This document shows positions 1-10,000 of a stretch of DNA of 59,660 nt, one piece after another (position 1 is the stretch's first letter; every line of letters begins with the position of its first letter). The position numbers and the translations under genes were made by a program. A model generated the notes under the pieces. That model made no database searches, had not been told where the DNA came from, and worked only from the letters and a program-made list of their open reading frames with translations. Source of the DNA: Oscillospiraceae bacterium (GTDB lineage Bacteria > Bacillota > Clostridia > Oscillospirales > Ruminococcaceae); assembly GCA_016291435.1 (NCBI GenBank), contig JAEEXH010000001.1:1-59660 (forward strand), in the 5' to 3' direction.

Positions 1-870
1 GGAAACGCTGTAAAGGTTCCCGCTTTCAGCTTTCCGCCTGACCAGCGCGCCTGCATCCGCAAAGCGCTGCTGCATCTTCGCGAGATATTCTCCGGGATTC
101 GCAGTGCCGCTCATAACGCTGACACGCATTACATCGGATACAATCATCATGGCAAGCAGACTGTGCGCATTCTGCTGCACGGAAAGCTGTTCGCAGACAT
201 CAAAATAACGCAGGGCGCAGCGCAGTGCCGCGTCATATTCCTCCGGGCAGACATCCATGCCCCAGTCCGAGCGTATCGCAAGCATCGGATCGCTGTCATA
301 TGCAGCTTTCTGTGCCGTCCAAAAGGCATTCATCGCCGCATCGAGCTCTGCGGGGACAGTGCCGGTGAATTCCTCGGCTTCATAGACCGGCAGCAGCTGC
401 TGTCTGCCGGCTGCCTGCCGCCTCTGCTGGTTCTCTGCGGGAACATCCAGCACCGTATACAGCCGCTCCTTCGCATCCCATGTATAATGATCGCCGTCAT
501 ACCACTCGCAGAGGTCGGGATTCCAGACGGCGGAATCGGGCAGCCCGAGGCGCTCTGTCTCCGTCACGGAGGATGCGCTGTCGCCGCCCGGACGCAGATT
601 CCAGCTGTGCACCGAGGCGATCATCCATGCCGCACCGCACGCGACCGCAAGCCCCGCCGCGATGCCGCCCGCAGGCAGCAGTCTGCGGAGCGGGGATTCG
701 CGCACAGGCTCATGCGTTCCCGCTGCCGACGCGATCAGCACCGGGTCATCGGTGATCTGTGCCATAGCCGCAGAAATATCGGGCACGGCTTTCCTGCACG
801 AGGACGCCGCCGCTTCTGCAAGTGCCGGTCGGATCCCCGCCGTGTATTCCATGATCTCCCTTGTTTTCAC
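1..870 (-). CDS. Membrane protein co-translated with the ECF-like sigma factor (3' end outside window)
   Basis: The frame stays open from a GTG at 870 to the window edge (290 codons), so the C-terminus is missing. The GTG overlaps the TGA stop of the sigma factor gene upstream, which indicates translational coupling. The first about 70 residues are predicted soluble, followed by one membrane segment (around residues 68-90, rich in Gly/Ala/Leu) and a long extracytoplasmic part rich in Trp, Tyr and charged residues. That layout and position match membrane anti-sigma factors or their accessory partners, but no zinc-binding anti-sigma motif (HxxxCxxC) is visible. Its role as an anti-sigma factor is therefore inferred from context only. 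It was not recognised as a named family. Confidence 0.75.
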   Translation of the reverse strand, partial: MKTREIMEYTAGIRPALAEAAASSCRKAVPDISAAMAQITDDPVLIASAAGTHEPVRESPLRRLLPAGGIAAGLAVACGAAWMIASVHSWNLRPGGDSASSVTETERLGLPDSAVWNPDLCEWYDGDHYTWDAKERLYTVLDVPAENQQRRQAAGRQQLLPVYEAEEFTGTVPAELDAAMNAFWTAQKAAYDSDPMLAIRSDWGMDVCPEEYDAALRCALRYFDVCEQLSVQQNAHSLLAMMIVSDVMRVSVMSGTANPGEYLAKMQQRFADAGALVRRKAESGNLYSVS

Positions 871-1421
871 AGCAATCCCTCCTTCTCCAGAAATTCCTTA
901 AGCCGCGATTTCAGGCGCATCAGCGTCACGCGGACGGTGCCTGCCGGCAGCCCCATTTCCGCGGCGATTTCATGCGGCGTATGCGCGAGATAATACCGCT
1001 TGACGAACATGATCTGCTGGTTCTCCGTGAGCGCATCAAGGAAGCGCCCGATGCCCTCTGTCAGCGCACGCCGCTCGACCGTCTCCTGCACATTTTCCGC
1101 GAAGACAGGCGAATTTTCATCGGTGAACTCCGTCTTTTGCAGCCCGCCGCCGCGTTTCAGGCGGTGCGCCGCACGGGTGCGGTGCATTGCGAGCCGCCGC
1201 ACGATCCCGAGCAGATACGCCGCGAAATATTCAGGATCCTTCGGCGGGATTGTCTGCCAGAGGATGAGCAGTGCTTCGTTGACGATCTCCTCTGCGTCCT
1301 GCCGGCTGCCCGTGATGTGCTGCGCCGTCTGCATGGCAGAAGCGCCGTATTTCTGCGCCGTCTCTGTGAGGGCGCGGGGGTCGCGCGCAAAATAGAGCGC
1401 TATGATCTGCCGGTCGTCCAT
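867..1421 (-). CDS. RNA polymerase sigma factor, sigma-70 / ECF-like
   Basis: This is a 184-residue protein. Region 2 shows the typical RQDAEEIVNEALLILW helix, and region 4 ends in a helix-turn-helix (PHEIAAEMGLPAGTVRVTLM) followed by a basic RLKSRLKEFLEKEG tail. There is no region 1 or 3, as expected for group 4 (ECF-type) sigma factors, which direct RNA polymerase to small stress or envelope regulons. The ATG at 1421 was chosen over a longer frame because AAAGGCGGT lies about 8 bases upstream and conserved sequence begins there. The gene overlaps the downstream membrane-protein gene by 4 bases. Which signal it answers cannot be told. Confidence 0.88.
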   Translation of the reverse strand: MDDRQIIALYFARDPRALTETAQKYGASAMQTAQHITGSRQDAEEIVNEALLILWQTIPPKDPEYFAAYLLGIVRRLAMHRTRAAHRLKRGGGLQKTEFTDENSPVFAENVQETVERRALTEGIGRFLDALTENQQIMFVKRYYLAHTPHEIAAEMGLPAGTVRVTLMRLKSRLKEFLEKEGLL

Positions 1422-1479
1422 GCGGTTCACCGCCTTTCCGTGTGTTCTCATAAACAGAATGCCCGTTTGCAGCCGCAGC

Positions 1480-1485
1480 GTTACA
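1480..1485 (-). promoter_or_regulatory. Possible ECF-type -35 element (TGTAAC) upstream of the sigma gene
   Basis: On the minus strand TGTAAC lies about 60 bases before the sigma-factor start. It resembles the AAC-containing -35 elements used by several Firmicutes ECF factors, so autoregulation is possible. No clear matching -10 was identified. Confidence 0.25.
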
Positions 1486-1503
1486 CAGATTTCTAAATAA
1501 TTT

Positions 1504-1531
1504 GCGCCCGATACATCCGGGTATCGGGCGC
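1504..1531 (-). terminator. Hairpin between clpE-like gene and sigma gene
   Basis: An 11-bp perfect inverted repeat (GCGCCCGATAC / GTATCGGGCGC) with a 6-base loop sits 30 bases past the stop of the ClpE-like gene. On the minus strand it is followed only by AAATTATTT, so it is a plausible but not classical intrinsic terminator. Confidence 0.6.
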
Positions 1532-1560
1532 GATTTGCATTTATCTGAATTCTGCGGGCA

Positions 1561-3942
1561 TCATTCCGCCGTGACCTCCACGCCGCTCTCGGTGCCGCGC
1601 AGGTGCAGTGCCGTGACAGGTGTTTCGGCACCGATCATCTGTGCCGCGATTTTGTCTTCCACATCGTCGCGCAGCACTCTGCGGATGTCGCGTGCACCGT
1701 ATTTCTTGCCGTGTGCCTTCTCCGCGATCACCTTCAGCGCAGCATCGTCCCAGTCGAGCGATACGCCGCGCTCGCTGAGCGCCTCTGCCGTTTCCGTGAG
1801 CATCAGCCCCGCGATATCTGCATAGTTTTCGACCGTCAGCGGCTTGAACACAATGATCTCGTCAATGCGCCCGATGAATTCAGGCCGAAGGAAATCCTGC
1901 AAAGCCTTCATCGCACGCTCGCGGGTCACATCCTCCTGTGTCTTCGAGAAGCCCATGCCGGTCGATTTATCCGTGCTGCCGGCATTCGAGGTCATGATAA
2001 TAACCGTGTTCTCAAAGTTGACAGAGCGCCCCTGCGCATCGTCAATTCTGCCCTCGTCAAGAATTTGCAGCAGCAGATTCATGACATCCGGGTGTGCCTT
2101 CTCGATCTCGTCAAAGAGGATGACAGAATAGGGTCTGCGGCGCACCTTCTCGGTGAGCTGCCCCGCTTCATCGTAGCCGACATAGCCGGGGGGAGAGCCG
2201 ATCATGCGCGAAACTGCGTGCTTTTCCATATATTCCGTCATATCGAGGCGGATGAGCGGCTCGGTCGAATCAAAGAGCTCTGCGGAGAGCACCTTGACAA
2301 GCTCCGTCTTGCCGACGCCCGTCGGTCCGACAAAGATGAACGATGCCGGTCTGCGGCGCTTGCTCATCTGCACGCGGGTGCGCTTGATCGCAGAGGACAG
2401 CGCACGGATGGCTTCATCCTGCCCGATGATATGTGCTTTCAGGTGATCCTCCAGATCGCGCAGCTTTGCAAACTCGGTCTCCTCGATCTTGTTTGCGGGG
2501 ATTCCCGTCCAGATCTCGATGACATGCGCAAGGTCTGCCGCAGTGACCTCGACGGTCTCCTTGTTCGCGGACAGCTCGTCGAAGCGCGCCTGCATGTGGA
2601 TCAGCTCGCCCTTACGCTCCTGAAGGAGCTGATAATCCGGCGACGGATCGCTCTCGATCTCCTCGATCTCCGCCTTCTTCTCCTCCATCTGCCCCGTCAG
2701 GCGTTCGAGCTCCGTGAGCTCAGGGTGCCGGATGCTGACATAGGCGCAGCTTTCGTCCAGCAGGTCGATCGCCTTGTCGGGGAGGAAGCGGTCTGTGATA
2801 TAGCGCTCGGAGAGCACCGCGCAGAGCCGGAGCATCGGCACGGGCACTGCCACGCGGTGGAACTGCTCGTAATATTTTGCAACGCCTTTCAGGATCTCCA
2901 CGGTGTCGGAGACTGTCGGCTCATCGACGCGCACCGGCTGGAAACGCCGCTCCAGCGCGCCGTCCTTTTCGATATATTTGCGGTATTCGGTGAAGGTCGT
3001 TGCGCCGATCACCTGCACCTCGCCGCGGGAGAGCGCAGGCTTTAAGATGTTCGCCGCATTCATCGAGCCCTCTGCGTCGCCCGCACCGACCAGGCTGTGC
3101 ACCTCGTCGATGAAGAGGATGACATTCCCCTGCTCCTTGACCTCCTCGATCAGCCCCTTGACGCGGCTCTCGAACTGCCCGCGGAACTGTGTGCCCGCGA
3201 CCAGCGCTGTCATATCAAGCAGATAGATCTTCTTATCCTGAAGGTGGAACGGCACATCGCCGGATGCGATTTTGAGCGCAATGCCCTCCGCAATCGCGGT
3301 CTTGCCGACGCCCGGCTCACCGATCAGGCAGGGATTGTTCTTCTGGCGGCGGGAGAGAATCTGGATCACGCGGGCGATCTCCTTCTCTCTGCCGACAACG
3401 CCGTCGAGCTGATGCTCCTCCGCCTTCTGGCTGAGATTCGTGCAGTAGCTGCCGAGATATTTCAGCTCCTTTTTCTGCTGCTTCTCGCGCTTTTCCCTTG
3501 CGCGCTTTTCCTTCCGCGATTCGCCGCCCTTTGCGCCGTCGCCGCTCTGGCCGCCGGAGCTGCCGGACTTGCCGGGCTTCCCGGAATCGGTCTTGCCGCC
3601 GAAGAGCTCATTGAAGAACTTGGGCATCGTGCTGGCGCCGCCCATCTCAAAGGAGCCGTCGCCGTCATCCCCGGAGCTGCCGTCGTCATCGGGATCATCC
3701 CCGGCGCCCATCATCTTGCCGATACCGTCCTCGAAGTCGTCCATCATCTCCATCATCTGTTCGCTCATCTGCTCGACATCCTCGTCGGAGATGCCCATGC
3801 GCTCCATATATTCGGAGACCTGCGGAATCTTCATCTGCTTCGCGCAGACAAGGCACAGCCCCTCGTTCTTTTTCTCGGTGCCGTGTACGGATGTAATGAA
3901 AACGACCGCGGGTCTTTTTTTGCAGTGGTCACAAAGAATCAT
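1561..3942 (-). CDS. clpE: ClpE/ClpC-type AAA+ unfoldase with N-terminal zinc finger
   Basis: This two-AAA+-domain Clp ATPase (793 residues from the ATG at 3942) would unfold substrates for ClpP in the cytosol. It begins with a C4 zinc finger (Cys4, Cys7, Cys30, Cys33), followed by an acidic, Gly/Ser-rich linker and a basic stretch. Module 1 has Walker [10 protein letters not shown] (about residue 207) and Walker [12 protein letters not shown] short coiled-coil M region follows, then module 2 with GPTGVGKTE (about 537) and [11 protein letters not shown]. It lacks the double Clp_N repeat of ClpC, and the zinc finger is the hallmark of ClpE. The start is uncertain: GTG 3978 lies directly behind AAAGGAG, too close for normal spacing, while ATG 3942 has no clear ribosome site but starts just before the zinc finger. 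No mcsA, mcsB or ctsR neighbours are seen. Confidence 0.9.
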   Translation of the reverse strand: MILCDHCKKRPAVVFITSVHGTEKKNEGLCLVCAKQMKIPQVSEYMERMGISDEDVEQMSEQMMEMMDDFEDGIGKMMGAGDDPDDDGSSGDDGDGSFEMGGASTMPKFFNELFGGKTDSGKPGKSGSSGGQSGDGAKGGESRKEKRAREKREKQQKKELKYLGSYCTNLSQKAEEHQLDGVVGREKEIARVIQILSRRQKNNPCLIGEPGVGKTAIAEGIALKIASGDVPFHLQDKKIYLLDMTALVAGTQFRGQFESRVKGLIEEVKEQGNVILFIDEVHSLVGAGDAEGSMNAANILKPALSRGEVQVIGATTFTEYRKYIEKDGALERRFQPVRVDEPTVSDTVEILKGVAKYYEQFHRVAVPVPMLRLCAVLSERYITDRFLPDKAIDLLDESCAYVSIRHPELTELERLTGQMEEKKAEIEEIESDPSPDYQLLQERKGELIHMQARFDELSANKETVEVTAADLAHVIEIWTGIPANKIEETEFAKLRDLEDHLKAHIIGQDEAIRALSSAIKRTRVQMSKRRRPASFIFVGPTGVGKTELVKVLSAELFDSTEPLIRLDMTEYMEKHAVSRMIGSPPGYVGYDEAGQLTEKVRRRPYSVILFDEIEKAHPDVMNLLLQILDEGRIDDAQGRSVNFENTVIIMTSNAGSTDKSTGMGFSKTQEDVTRERAMKALQDFLRPEFIGRIDEIIVFKPLTVENYADIAGLMLTETAEALSERGVSLDWDDAALKVIAEKAHGKKYGARDIRRVLRDDVEDKIAAQMIGAETPVTALHLRGTESGVEVTAE

Positions 3943-4011
3943 ATTGCTCTGCACGCCGGACTGACTGCCCGGCAGCACACTCCTTTCTTATCTTGGGAAA
4001 ACAGGCGGCTG

Positions 4012-4920
4012 TCACATCAGTATGCCGAGGTGATCGTACAGCAGCCGGAAAATCTTGGTGCGTTCAATCGTCGGGTCATTGAAGCAGAGTGTCTCTCCGC
4101 CGCCGAGCATGACGATCAGCCGCACGGCGATCGTGAACAGGATCAGCAGGCAGACCGTTTCTGCGACCCCCAACAGGGCGCCGTAGACACGCTCAGAGCT
4201 TCTTGCCACATTGAAAAACAGCGTATTCTTCAGCAGTGAGGAGATGACCGCCGCAATAATCATGATTACGGCGAAGCAGCAGACAAAGATGAACATGCGC
4301 AGAATCTCCGTGTTCGGAGCCTGCCCGAAGCGCTGCTCCATGTCCTCCGCCAGCACCTTCGTTGTCATATCCGGCGCATATTTCCGCGCCAGCAGCTCCG
4401 TCATCACGCCCGGATCCTCCTCGATCTGGGAGACGAAATTCATCCGCACATACGCAGGCAGCTTTTCATCCATCGCCTTGCTGTACGCCTTCACATACGC
4501 ATCGCGGAGATCCTCTGAAAAGGCAGTGAAGTCTGCAAGCTCTGCACCGCTCTGATCCTTGACATAGTGGTAAAGATTGATCGCGTACTGGTCGGGATTC
4601 GTCTCCAGATAGCGCTCGATCCGCGATTCCTCGCAGCGGAATCCGAACCCCATCCCTTCGACGGCATCTGCCAGCACCTTCGGGACATTCATTTTCTCAT
4701 TGATCTCCTGAAATGCCTTGAGATCCGTCGTCTTTGCAGTGGTCTCATAAAGCTGCGGACCGGCTGCAACTGCTACAAGTCCTGAAAGAAACAGCGCAAT
4801 CACATATCCGATATTGAGCACAAATACTTTTGTCAGACCTCGCTTTGCATTGGAATAGATCAGATACACCGCGATCATGACAACGAGTGCATCGAAGATC
4901 CACCAGAATTCTGTTCCCAT
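4012..4920 (-). CDS. CvpA-family-like integral membrane protein
   Basis: This 302-residue protein has two hydrophobic segments near the N-terminus (about residues 8-25 and 33-55), a long predicted extracytoplasmic middle (about 60-215, rich in charged residues), and two more segments (about 217-240 and 255-280). This split layout, with the N-terminal FDALVVMIAVYLIYSNAKRG motif, resembles the CvpA (colicin V production) family, although the central loop is longer than usual. CvpA proteins are envelope proteins of poorly defined role. GGGAGG precedes the ATG at 4920. It lies between the ClpE-like gene and a DUF5711-like gene, all on one strand, and may belong to the same transcript. Confidence 0.65.
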   Translation of the reverse strand: MGTEFWWIFDALVVMIAVYLIYSNAKRGLTKVFVLNIGYVIALFLSGLVAVAAGPQLYETTAKTTDLKAFQEINEKMNVPKVLADAVEGMGFGFRCEESRIERYLETNPDQYAINLYHYVKDQSGAELADFTAFSEDLRDAYVKAYSKAMDEKLPAYVRMNFVSQIEEDPGVMTELLARKYAPDMTTKVLAEDMEQRFGQAPNTEILRMFIFVCCFAVIMIIAAVISSLLKNTLFFNVARSSERVYGALLGVAETVCLLILFTIAVRLIVMLGGGETLCFNDPTIERTKIFRLLYDHLGILM

Positions 4921-5013
4921 TCTATGATAATCCTCCCAGATTCATTTTGTCAGGCACCTTTTCCCCATCGGCCCATTCCCTGTCTCATCTGTATTCTGTA
5001 AATATCTCTCTGT

Positions 5014-6216
5014 TTACTGGCTGCGGAATGTCATGCGGTCGATATGATCGAAGCCGCTGAAAAAGAAGTAATTGCCGATACGAAGAAAATCCTCGCAGCC
5101 CTCTGGAATCTCCGTCTCCTGCACGACGCTGCCGTCATAGCTGAGAGAGAGGAGCTGATTGCGCATCATCACAAGCACATGCTTGTTTTCCGGCAGAAGC
5201 CCGACTGCCTTGACTTCCTTGTCATAGGGCTTTACCACGGCGTCCTTTGCGGAGCCGTTCAGGATCACGGCAGTCTGCGTCCGCTTCTCCGTGTTGGAGA
5301 GCAGCAGCGCCGCCGCGCCGCTCTTGTCGCAGATTCCGCTGACAAGGCGGTCGGGATAGACATAGGTGCTGAGCACAGAGCCGCCGCTGCTGAGATAGCA
5401 CGCCTCCGTATCGCCGAGCACAAAGATGCCCTCCCCTTCCGTATTATATACCGAAACAGCGAGCATGTCAAGAGGCTGGCTCTTCCAGAGCTCGTCCTTC
5501 TGTGCAAAGCTGTAGGAATGGATCACGGACTGGATCGCACCGCCGTCTGCCTGGATGCTCGCAGCGATGCAGCCCTTTGCGCCGGGCAGGAAGCTCAGCT
5601 CCGCAATCTGCTCGATGCAGTCGCGCTGATAGATCTGCTGCCCCTTCGGATTGAAAACCAGCAGCTTGCAGGCACAGGTATCCGAAGCAGTGATCAGGGC
5701 GACCGTACCGTCCTCCGCGAGCCGCCCGAAGAGGATATGGTCTGCGGTCGATTTCTCGTAGCGTGTGCCGCGCACGGTCTCGAGCCGGAAGCGGGTTCCG
5801 CTCAGCTCATAGAGGAGACCGCAGTCCCCGGCGGTTTGCATCATCGCGCCGCCGTAGGTATGCTGGCGCGCCGCGACCTGAGAGCCGCCGGTCTCATAGA
5901 GATAGAAATAGGAGTCGGTGAGCAAAGCGAGATCGTCGCCGACCGCACCGATCTGGTAGTCGGCGGCGCCGTCCACAGTGAGCGGGAAGTTTCCGTCGGC
6001 GGTCGCAAGGTCGCTCTGATAGCGGCTCTGATGCCGCACGCCGATGGTCTCCAGCTTCGGGAGCCAGGCATCCCGCCGCTGATAGAGCACGAGCACTGCC
6101 GTCACAAGCAGCACGCAGAAAATGCTCCGCTTCAAAATGCGTTTGCGCTTTTTCTGTCTTCGCATTATATAAATATCTTTCTGTGAAGGATTGCGGTTTT
6201 CTCGGTTTTCTTTCAT
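5014..6216 (-). CDS. DUF5711-like membrane-anchored beta-propeller protein
   Basis: This 400-residue protein has a basic N-terminus, a single membrane segment (about residues 30-44) and a long extracytoplasmic region of short beta-strand-like repeats with recurrent patterns such as ALLTDSYFYLYE and VLVMMRNQLLSLSYDG. This resembles PQQ/WD-type propeller blades. The architecture matches the DUF5711 family known from Clostridia, whose function is unknown. AAGGGA lies 6 bases before the ATG at 6216; an internal ATG at 6165 is the alternative. It is clustered with, but not overlapping, the CvpA-like gene. Confidence 0.65.
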   Translation of the reverse strand: MKENRENRNPSQKDIYIMRRQKKRKRILKRSIFCVLLVTAVLVLYQRRDAWLPKLETIGVRHQSRYQSDLATADGNFPLTVDGAADYQIGAVGDDLALLTDSYFYLYETGGSQVAARQHTYGGAMMQTAGDCGLLYELSGTRFRLETVRGTRYEKSTADHILFGRLAEDGTVALITASDTCACKLLVFNPKGQQIYQRDCIEQIAELSFLPGAKGCIAASIQADGGAIQSVIHSYSFAQKDELWKSQPLDMLAVSVYNTEGEGIFVLGDTEACYLSSGGSVLSTYVYPDRLVSGICDKSGAAALLLSNTEKRTQTAVILNGSAKDAVVKPYDKEVKAVGLLPENKHVLVMMRNQLLSLSYDGSVVQETEIPEGCEDFLRIGNYFFFSGFDHIDRMTFRSQ

Positions 6217-6270
6217 TTGTGTCCCTTCTTTTGTGCGGAATCCGGTCCGCAGGTACGCCGCAGCGGGCGT

Positions 6271-7017
6271 TCAGATGTCTCCGTCATAGAAGACGCGGTT
6301 CAGATAGAGTCCGTGCGCCATCGCAGTTCTGCCGGCAGCGAGCCGGTTCTTCGCCGCGAGGATCCCGGGCATGGCATCGGCGGGGAGCTTCCCCTCGCTG
6401 ATATCAATGAGCGTGCCGACGATGATCCTAACCATATTATACAGGAAACCGTCGCCGCTGACAAGTATTTCCACAGCATCGCCCGATCTTTCTATGGATG
6501 TGTTATAAATCGTGCGGACGCAATTCGTCGATTCTGTTGCTTGTGCACAAAAGCTATGGAAATCATGCTGCCCGACCACTGCCTCCGCCGCATGCCGCAT
6601 TCTGTCGAGATGCAGCGGTCTGCGGTAGTGGAAGGCGAGATCGGTCAGAAAGGGGTTTTTGCTCTCGTGATTGTGGATGCGATAGAGATACTGCTTGCCG
6701 CGGCAGTCAAAGCGCGCGTGGAAGCCCTCCGGCGCATCCTCCGCAGAGAGCACGGAGATGTCATCAGGGAGCCAGCCGTTCATCGCACGCACAAGATTTT
6801 TGCACGGGATCGGCCTCTCCGTATGAAAATGCAGGCAGAAGCGGTTTGCATGGACGCCGGTGTCCGTGCGCGAGCAGCCGTAGATCCGCGTTTCGCCGTT
6901 CAGCACACGCGAAAGCGTCTTCTCGACCTCGCTCTGCACGGTCACCGCGCCGGGCTGCCGCTGAAAGCCGTGATATTTCGTGCCGCGGTAGGCAATGAAC
7001 ATTTTAATCGTCCGCAT
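6271..7017 (-). CDS. truA: tRNA pseudouridine synthase A
   Basis: TruA converts uridines 38-40 of the tRNA anticodon stem to pseudouridine in the cytosol. The 248-residue length is typical. The catalytic motif is clear in YGCSRTDTGVHA, where the Asp is the nucleophile, and the conserved opening (MFIAYRGTKYHGFQRQ) and NMVRIIVGTL motifs are present. ATG 7017 was preferred because GAGG precedes it and the family begins there; ATG 7023 is also possible. The start overlaps the end of the YfhO-like gene by 14 bases. Its neighbourhood with ecfA1-ecfA2-ecfT is the common Firmicutes arrangement, here interrupted by the YfhO-like gene. Confidence 0.95.
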   Translation of the reverse strand: MRTIKMFIAYRGTKYHGFQRQPGAVTVQSEVEKTLSRVLNGETRIYGCSRTDTGVHANRFCLHFHTERPIPCKNLVRAMNGWLPDDISVLSAEDAPEGFHARFDCRGKQYLYRIHNHESKNPFLTDLAFHYRRPLHLDRMRHAAEAVVGQHDFHSFCAQATESTNCVRTIYNTSIERSGDAVEILVSGDGFLYNMVRIIVGTLIDISEGKLPADAMPGILAAKNRLAAGRTAMAHGLYLNRVFYDGDI

Positions 7018-10000
7018 TGTCATCCTCATCATCGCCGCCCGCGAAATGTGCGCCCTTGACAAAGCGTGCCTCCGCCTCATCCTCTGCGGTCAGGCGCTGC
7101 GGTCTGTGGTTCTCATAAAGCCCCGGACGCTTGCGCGCACCTTCGGAAGGTCTTGCGGGCTTCGCAGGCGCCGCAGGCTGCGGCGGTGCTGTCGGTTTTG
7201 CCGGTGCTGCCGGAGCAGCGGGCTTTGCGGGAGCCGCAGGCTTTGCGGGAGCCGCAGGCTTTGCGGGTGCAGCGGGCGAATCGAAATGTCTGGTCGCCGC
7301 ATTCGGATCTGCCGCAGGCTTTGCAGGATATGCCGCCGATGCGTCGAAGGTACGGGTTGCGGCCTTCTGCTCCTCCTCAGGCTTCTGCGCCGGTTTTTTC
7401 GCAGGCTTCGGCTGCTCTGCCGCCGGCTCCGCAGACGTTGTCCCGCGGTGCAGTGCCTCCTCAAGCATCCGTTCCATCTTGCGGCTGTGATGCAGCTTCA
7501 CGCTCACAACGATCGCGAAGATCAGCCAGAGCAGCAGCGCGCCGCCGGAGATTGCCGCGCCGACAGGCAGCCCCGGCGTCTTGTATTCAAACCGCACGGT
7601 ATGCGGTCCCGCAGAGACCGGGATCGCCGTCATCCCGCCGAATACAGGCGAGACCGTGGTCGCATTGCCGTCCACATAGGCTGTCCAGCCCTTGCGGTAA
7701 GGCATTGCAACATAGAGCAGGGAGTCGTTCAGCGCCTCGACCGAGCCGGTGAAGGAGCTCTGGCGGAAATCGCTGATGATCAGCGGGGAAGCCGTCAGCT
7801 TCTCGTGAATCTTCGCAAACACATCATTGTCCACGCGGCTGAGATGCAGCGTGACATCGCCCTCTGTGCCGCTCAGGAGATAATAACTGACCCGGATCTC
7901 GGAACCCTTTTTGAGCTCGCCGAGCGGGAGCTGAAAGTGATCCATCACAGCAACGCGGAAGACCAGATCGAGCGCATTGTGCTCATAGACAATCTCACCG
8001 TCCACCTCAATGCAGATGCGCTTGTTGCAGCTGACGATATCCTCGTCGTTCACCGTCTCCAGCCAGTAGAAGCCGTCTGACGGAACACTTGTTCTGGCAG
8101 AGACACAGGGGTGCAGCACTTCTCTGTCTTCGGCGGGCTCTGCATCCGGGTCAGGCAGCTCTCCGTCCGCCTTCATGTGCAGATCATTGCCGCTCAGTTC
8201 CGCTTTCGCATCCTTCATCAGCGAATCCGTCAGCGCCCATTTCTCATCCGATGCAGTCATCAGCGGCTCGGAGATCCCGGTCAGATGCTGTGCCAATGTG
8301 TTCTGCACGCCTGCAAGATCCTTTTCCGGCAGCTCATCCAGCGAGACATTGCCCGGGATGCAGAAGCCCGGATAGCAGGGATAGGCAAACTTGAAGGCGC
8401 GTGCCTCCTCTGCGTTCCCGCTCAGCGGTTCATAGAGGCAGCTGTTCTTGAATCCCGGCTCAGCGGAGACGACATACTGATAATCCAGCATCAGTGTGCT
8501 GAGCGGCGGGAGCTTTCCGAGCCGATAGTATTTTGCGGTCGGGTCGCCGGGCAGCATGCCCATCAGCATGGCAAAGCGCTTCAGGTCGTAGGGGACCATC
8601 GAGGAGAAATTGCTCGTGCCGCCGATCGAATCCTCAAAATAGAGCTCATCATTGATGCCCGCGCCGAAATAGCCGGTGCGGAAGAACACCTGATCGCTGT
8701 CCGCGGCGCAGTCTGCGAACGCCTGCTTTGCCGCATCGTTTTTCTCAATCAGAACAGGCTGTGCGCTGAAGGAATTGATCTGCTCCGAGTATCCGAGCCA
8801 GCCGCAGATCAGCGCCTCGCCGGTCACGGCAGCCGTCAGCATGAGATAGAAGACAAAGCTGCGCTTTTTGCAGAAGCGGTAGAAAATATAGAGAAGCAGC
8901 ATGCCGCCGCCGAAGCAGAGCGGAACCAGAATGACATCGGTGCTCTTCTTCTCATAGGCACACCAGCAGACGCCGAGCACGGCACCCGCCATCAGCACAG
9001 TCTGAAGCAGGAAATAGAAGACTCTGCCGGTCTTCTTTGCAGCGGTGTCTTCGCCCTCCGGCGGAAGCTCCGGGTGCAGATTCACCGTGAAGCGCCAGCC
9101 CATGAATGCCAGCACCATCGGAAGGATGTACGCAAAGCGGTCAACCGTGACATACGGGTAGTGCAGACCGTGCCAGATCAGATTCAGCGGACTGTACCAG
9201 AGGCTCATAAACACAAACACTGCGAAGAGTGCAGTATAGATGCGCTCTCTTGCCTGAATGCGCGGGGCGGTCAGATAGCCGAGCGCACAGAGCACCACGA
9301 CCATGCTGCTCGAGATATTCGCAGGATGCTCGTTGATGATCGGCTTTACAGTGGTCGCAAGCTGCGCAAGCTGCGTCCTGAAATCCTGATAGAATTCTGT
9401 CCAGTGGAAGGCGTTGTCTTCAAAGAGCGCACTCGACTGCATGCCGAGGACCATCGGCACCAGGAGCACTGCCGCGATGCAGGCGCCCATCACCGAATAG
9501 AAGATGAAGCGGAAGACTTCCTTCGGCACCTCGCGCCACGGCTTTCTGTAAACGATCAGTGTCCCGATCCAGAAGAAGCCCGTGAGGATTGCCGTGAAGA
9601 CGGTCATATAGAAGTTTGCGAAAAGCGAGAATGCAAGGATCAGCGGATACATGCGCATATCCTTGTCGCGCACCATCTTCACGATGCCGAGCAGCACCAG
9701 CGGTGTGATGATCACAGCATCGAGCATGGTGATCTGCCAGAAGCTCGTCATGAACCACATGTTCATTGCGTAGGCCGTGCAGAAAACCGGCACAGCGGCA
9801 TCTGCCTTCTTCGCGATGCCCTGGAAGAGAACCGCGAGGAAATAGCCGGCAAGTCCGATCCGGATGCAGATCGTCAGCGAGATGTAATGCAGATACATCG
9901 AATCCGGCAGCAGATAGCCGAGCAGCGTAAAGACGCTTGTGCAGAAATTGCCGAACACATCCGTGTAAACATCGACGCCGAGACCGGCGCGCCATGTGTA

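Noticed and set aside
7004-7080. Longer truA start inside the YfhO-like gene (7080)
   Set aside because: The extra residues (basic, His/Arg-rich) are not part of the TruA family, and GAGG sits before 7017.
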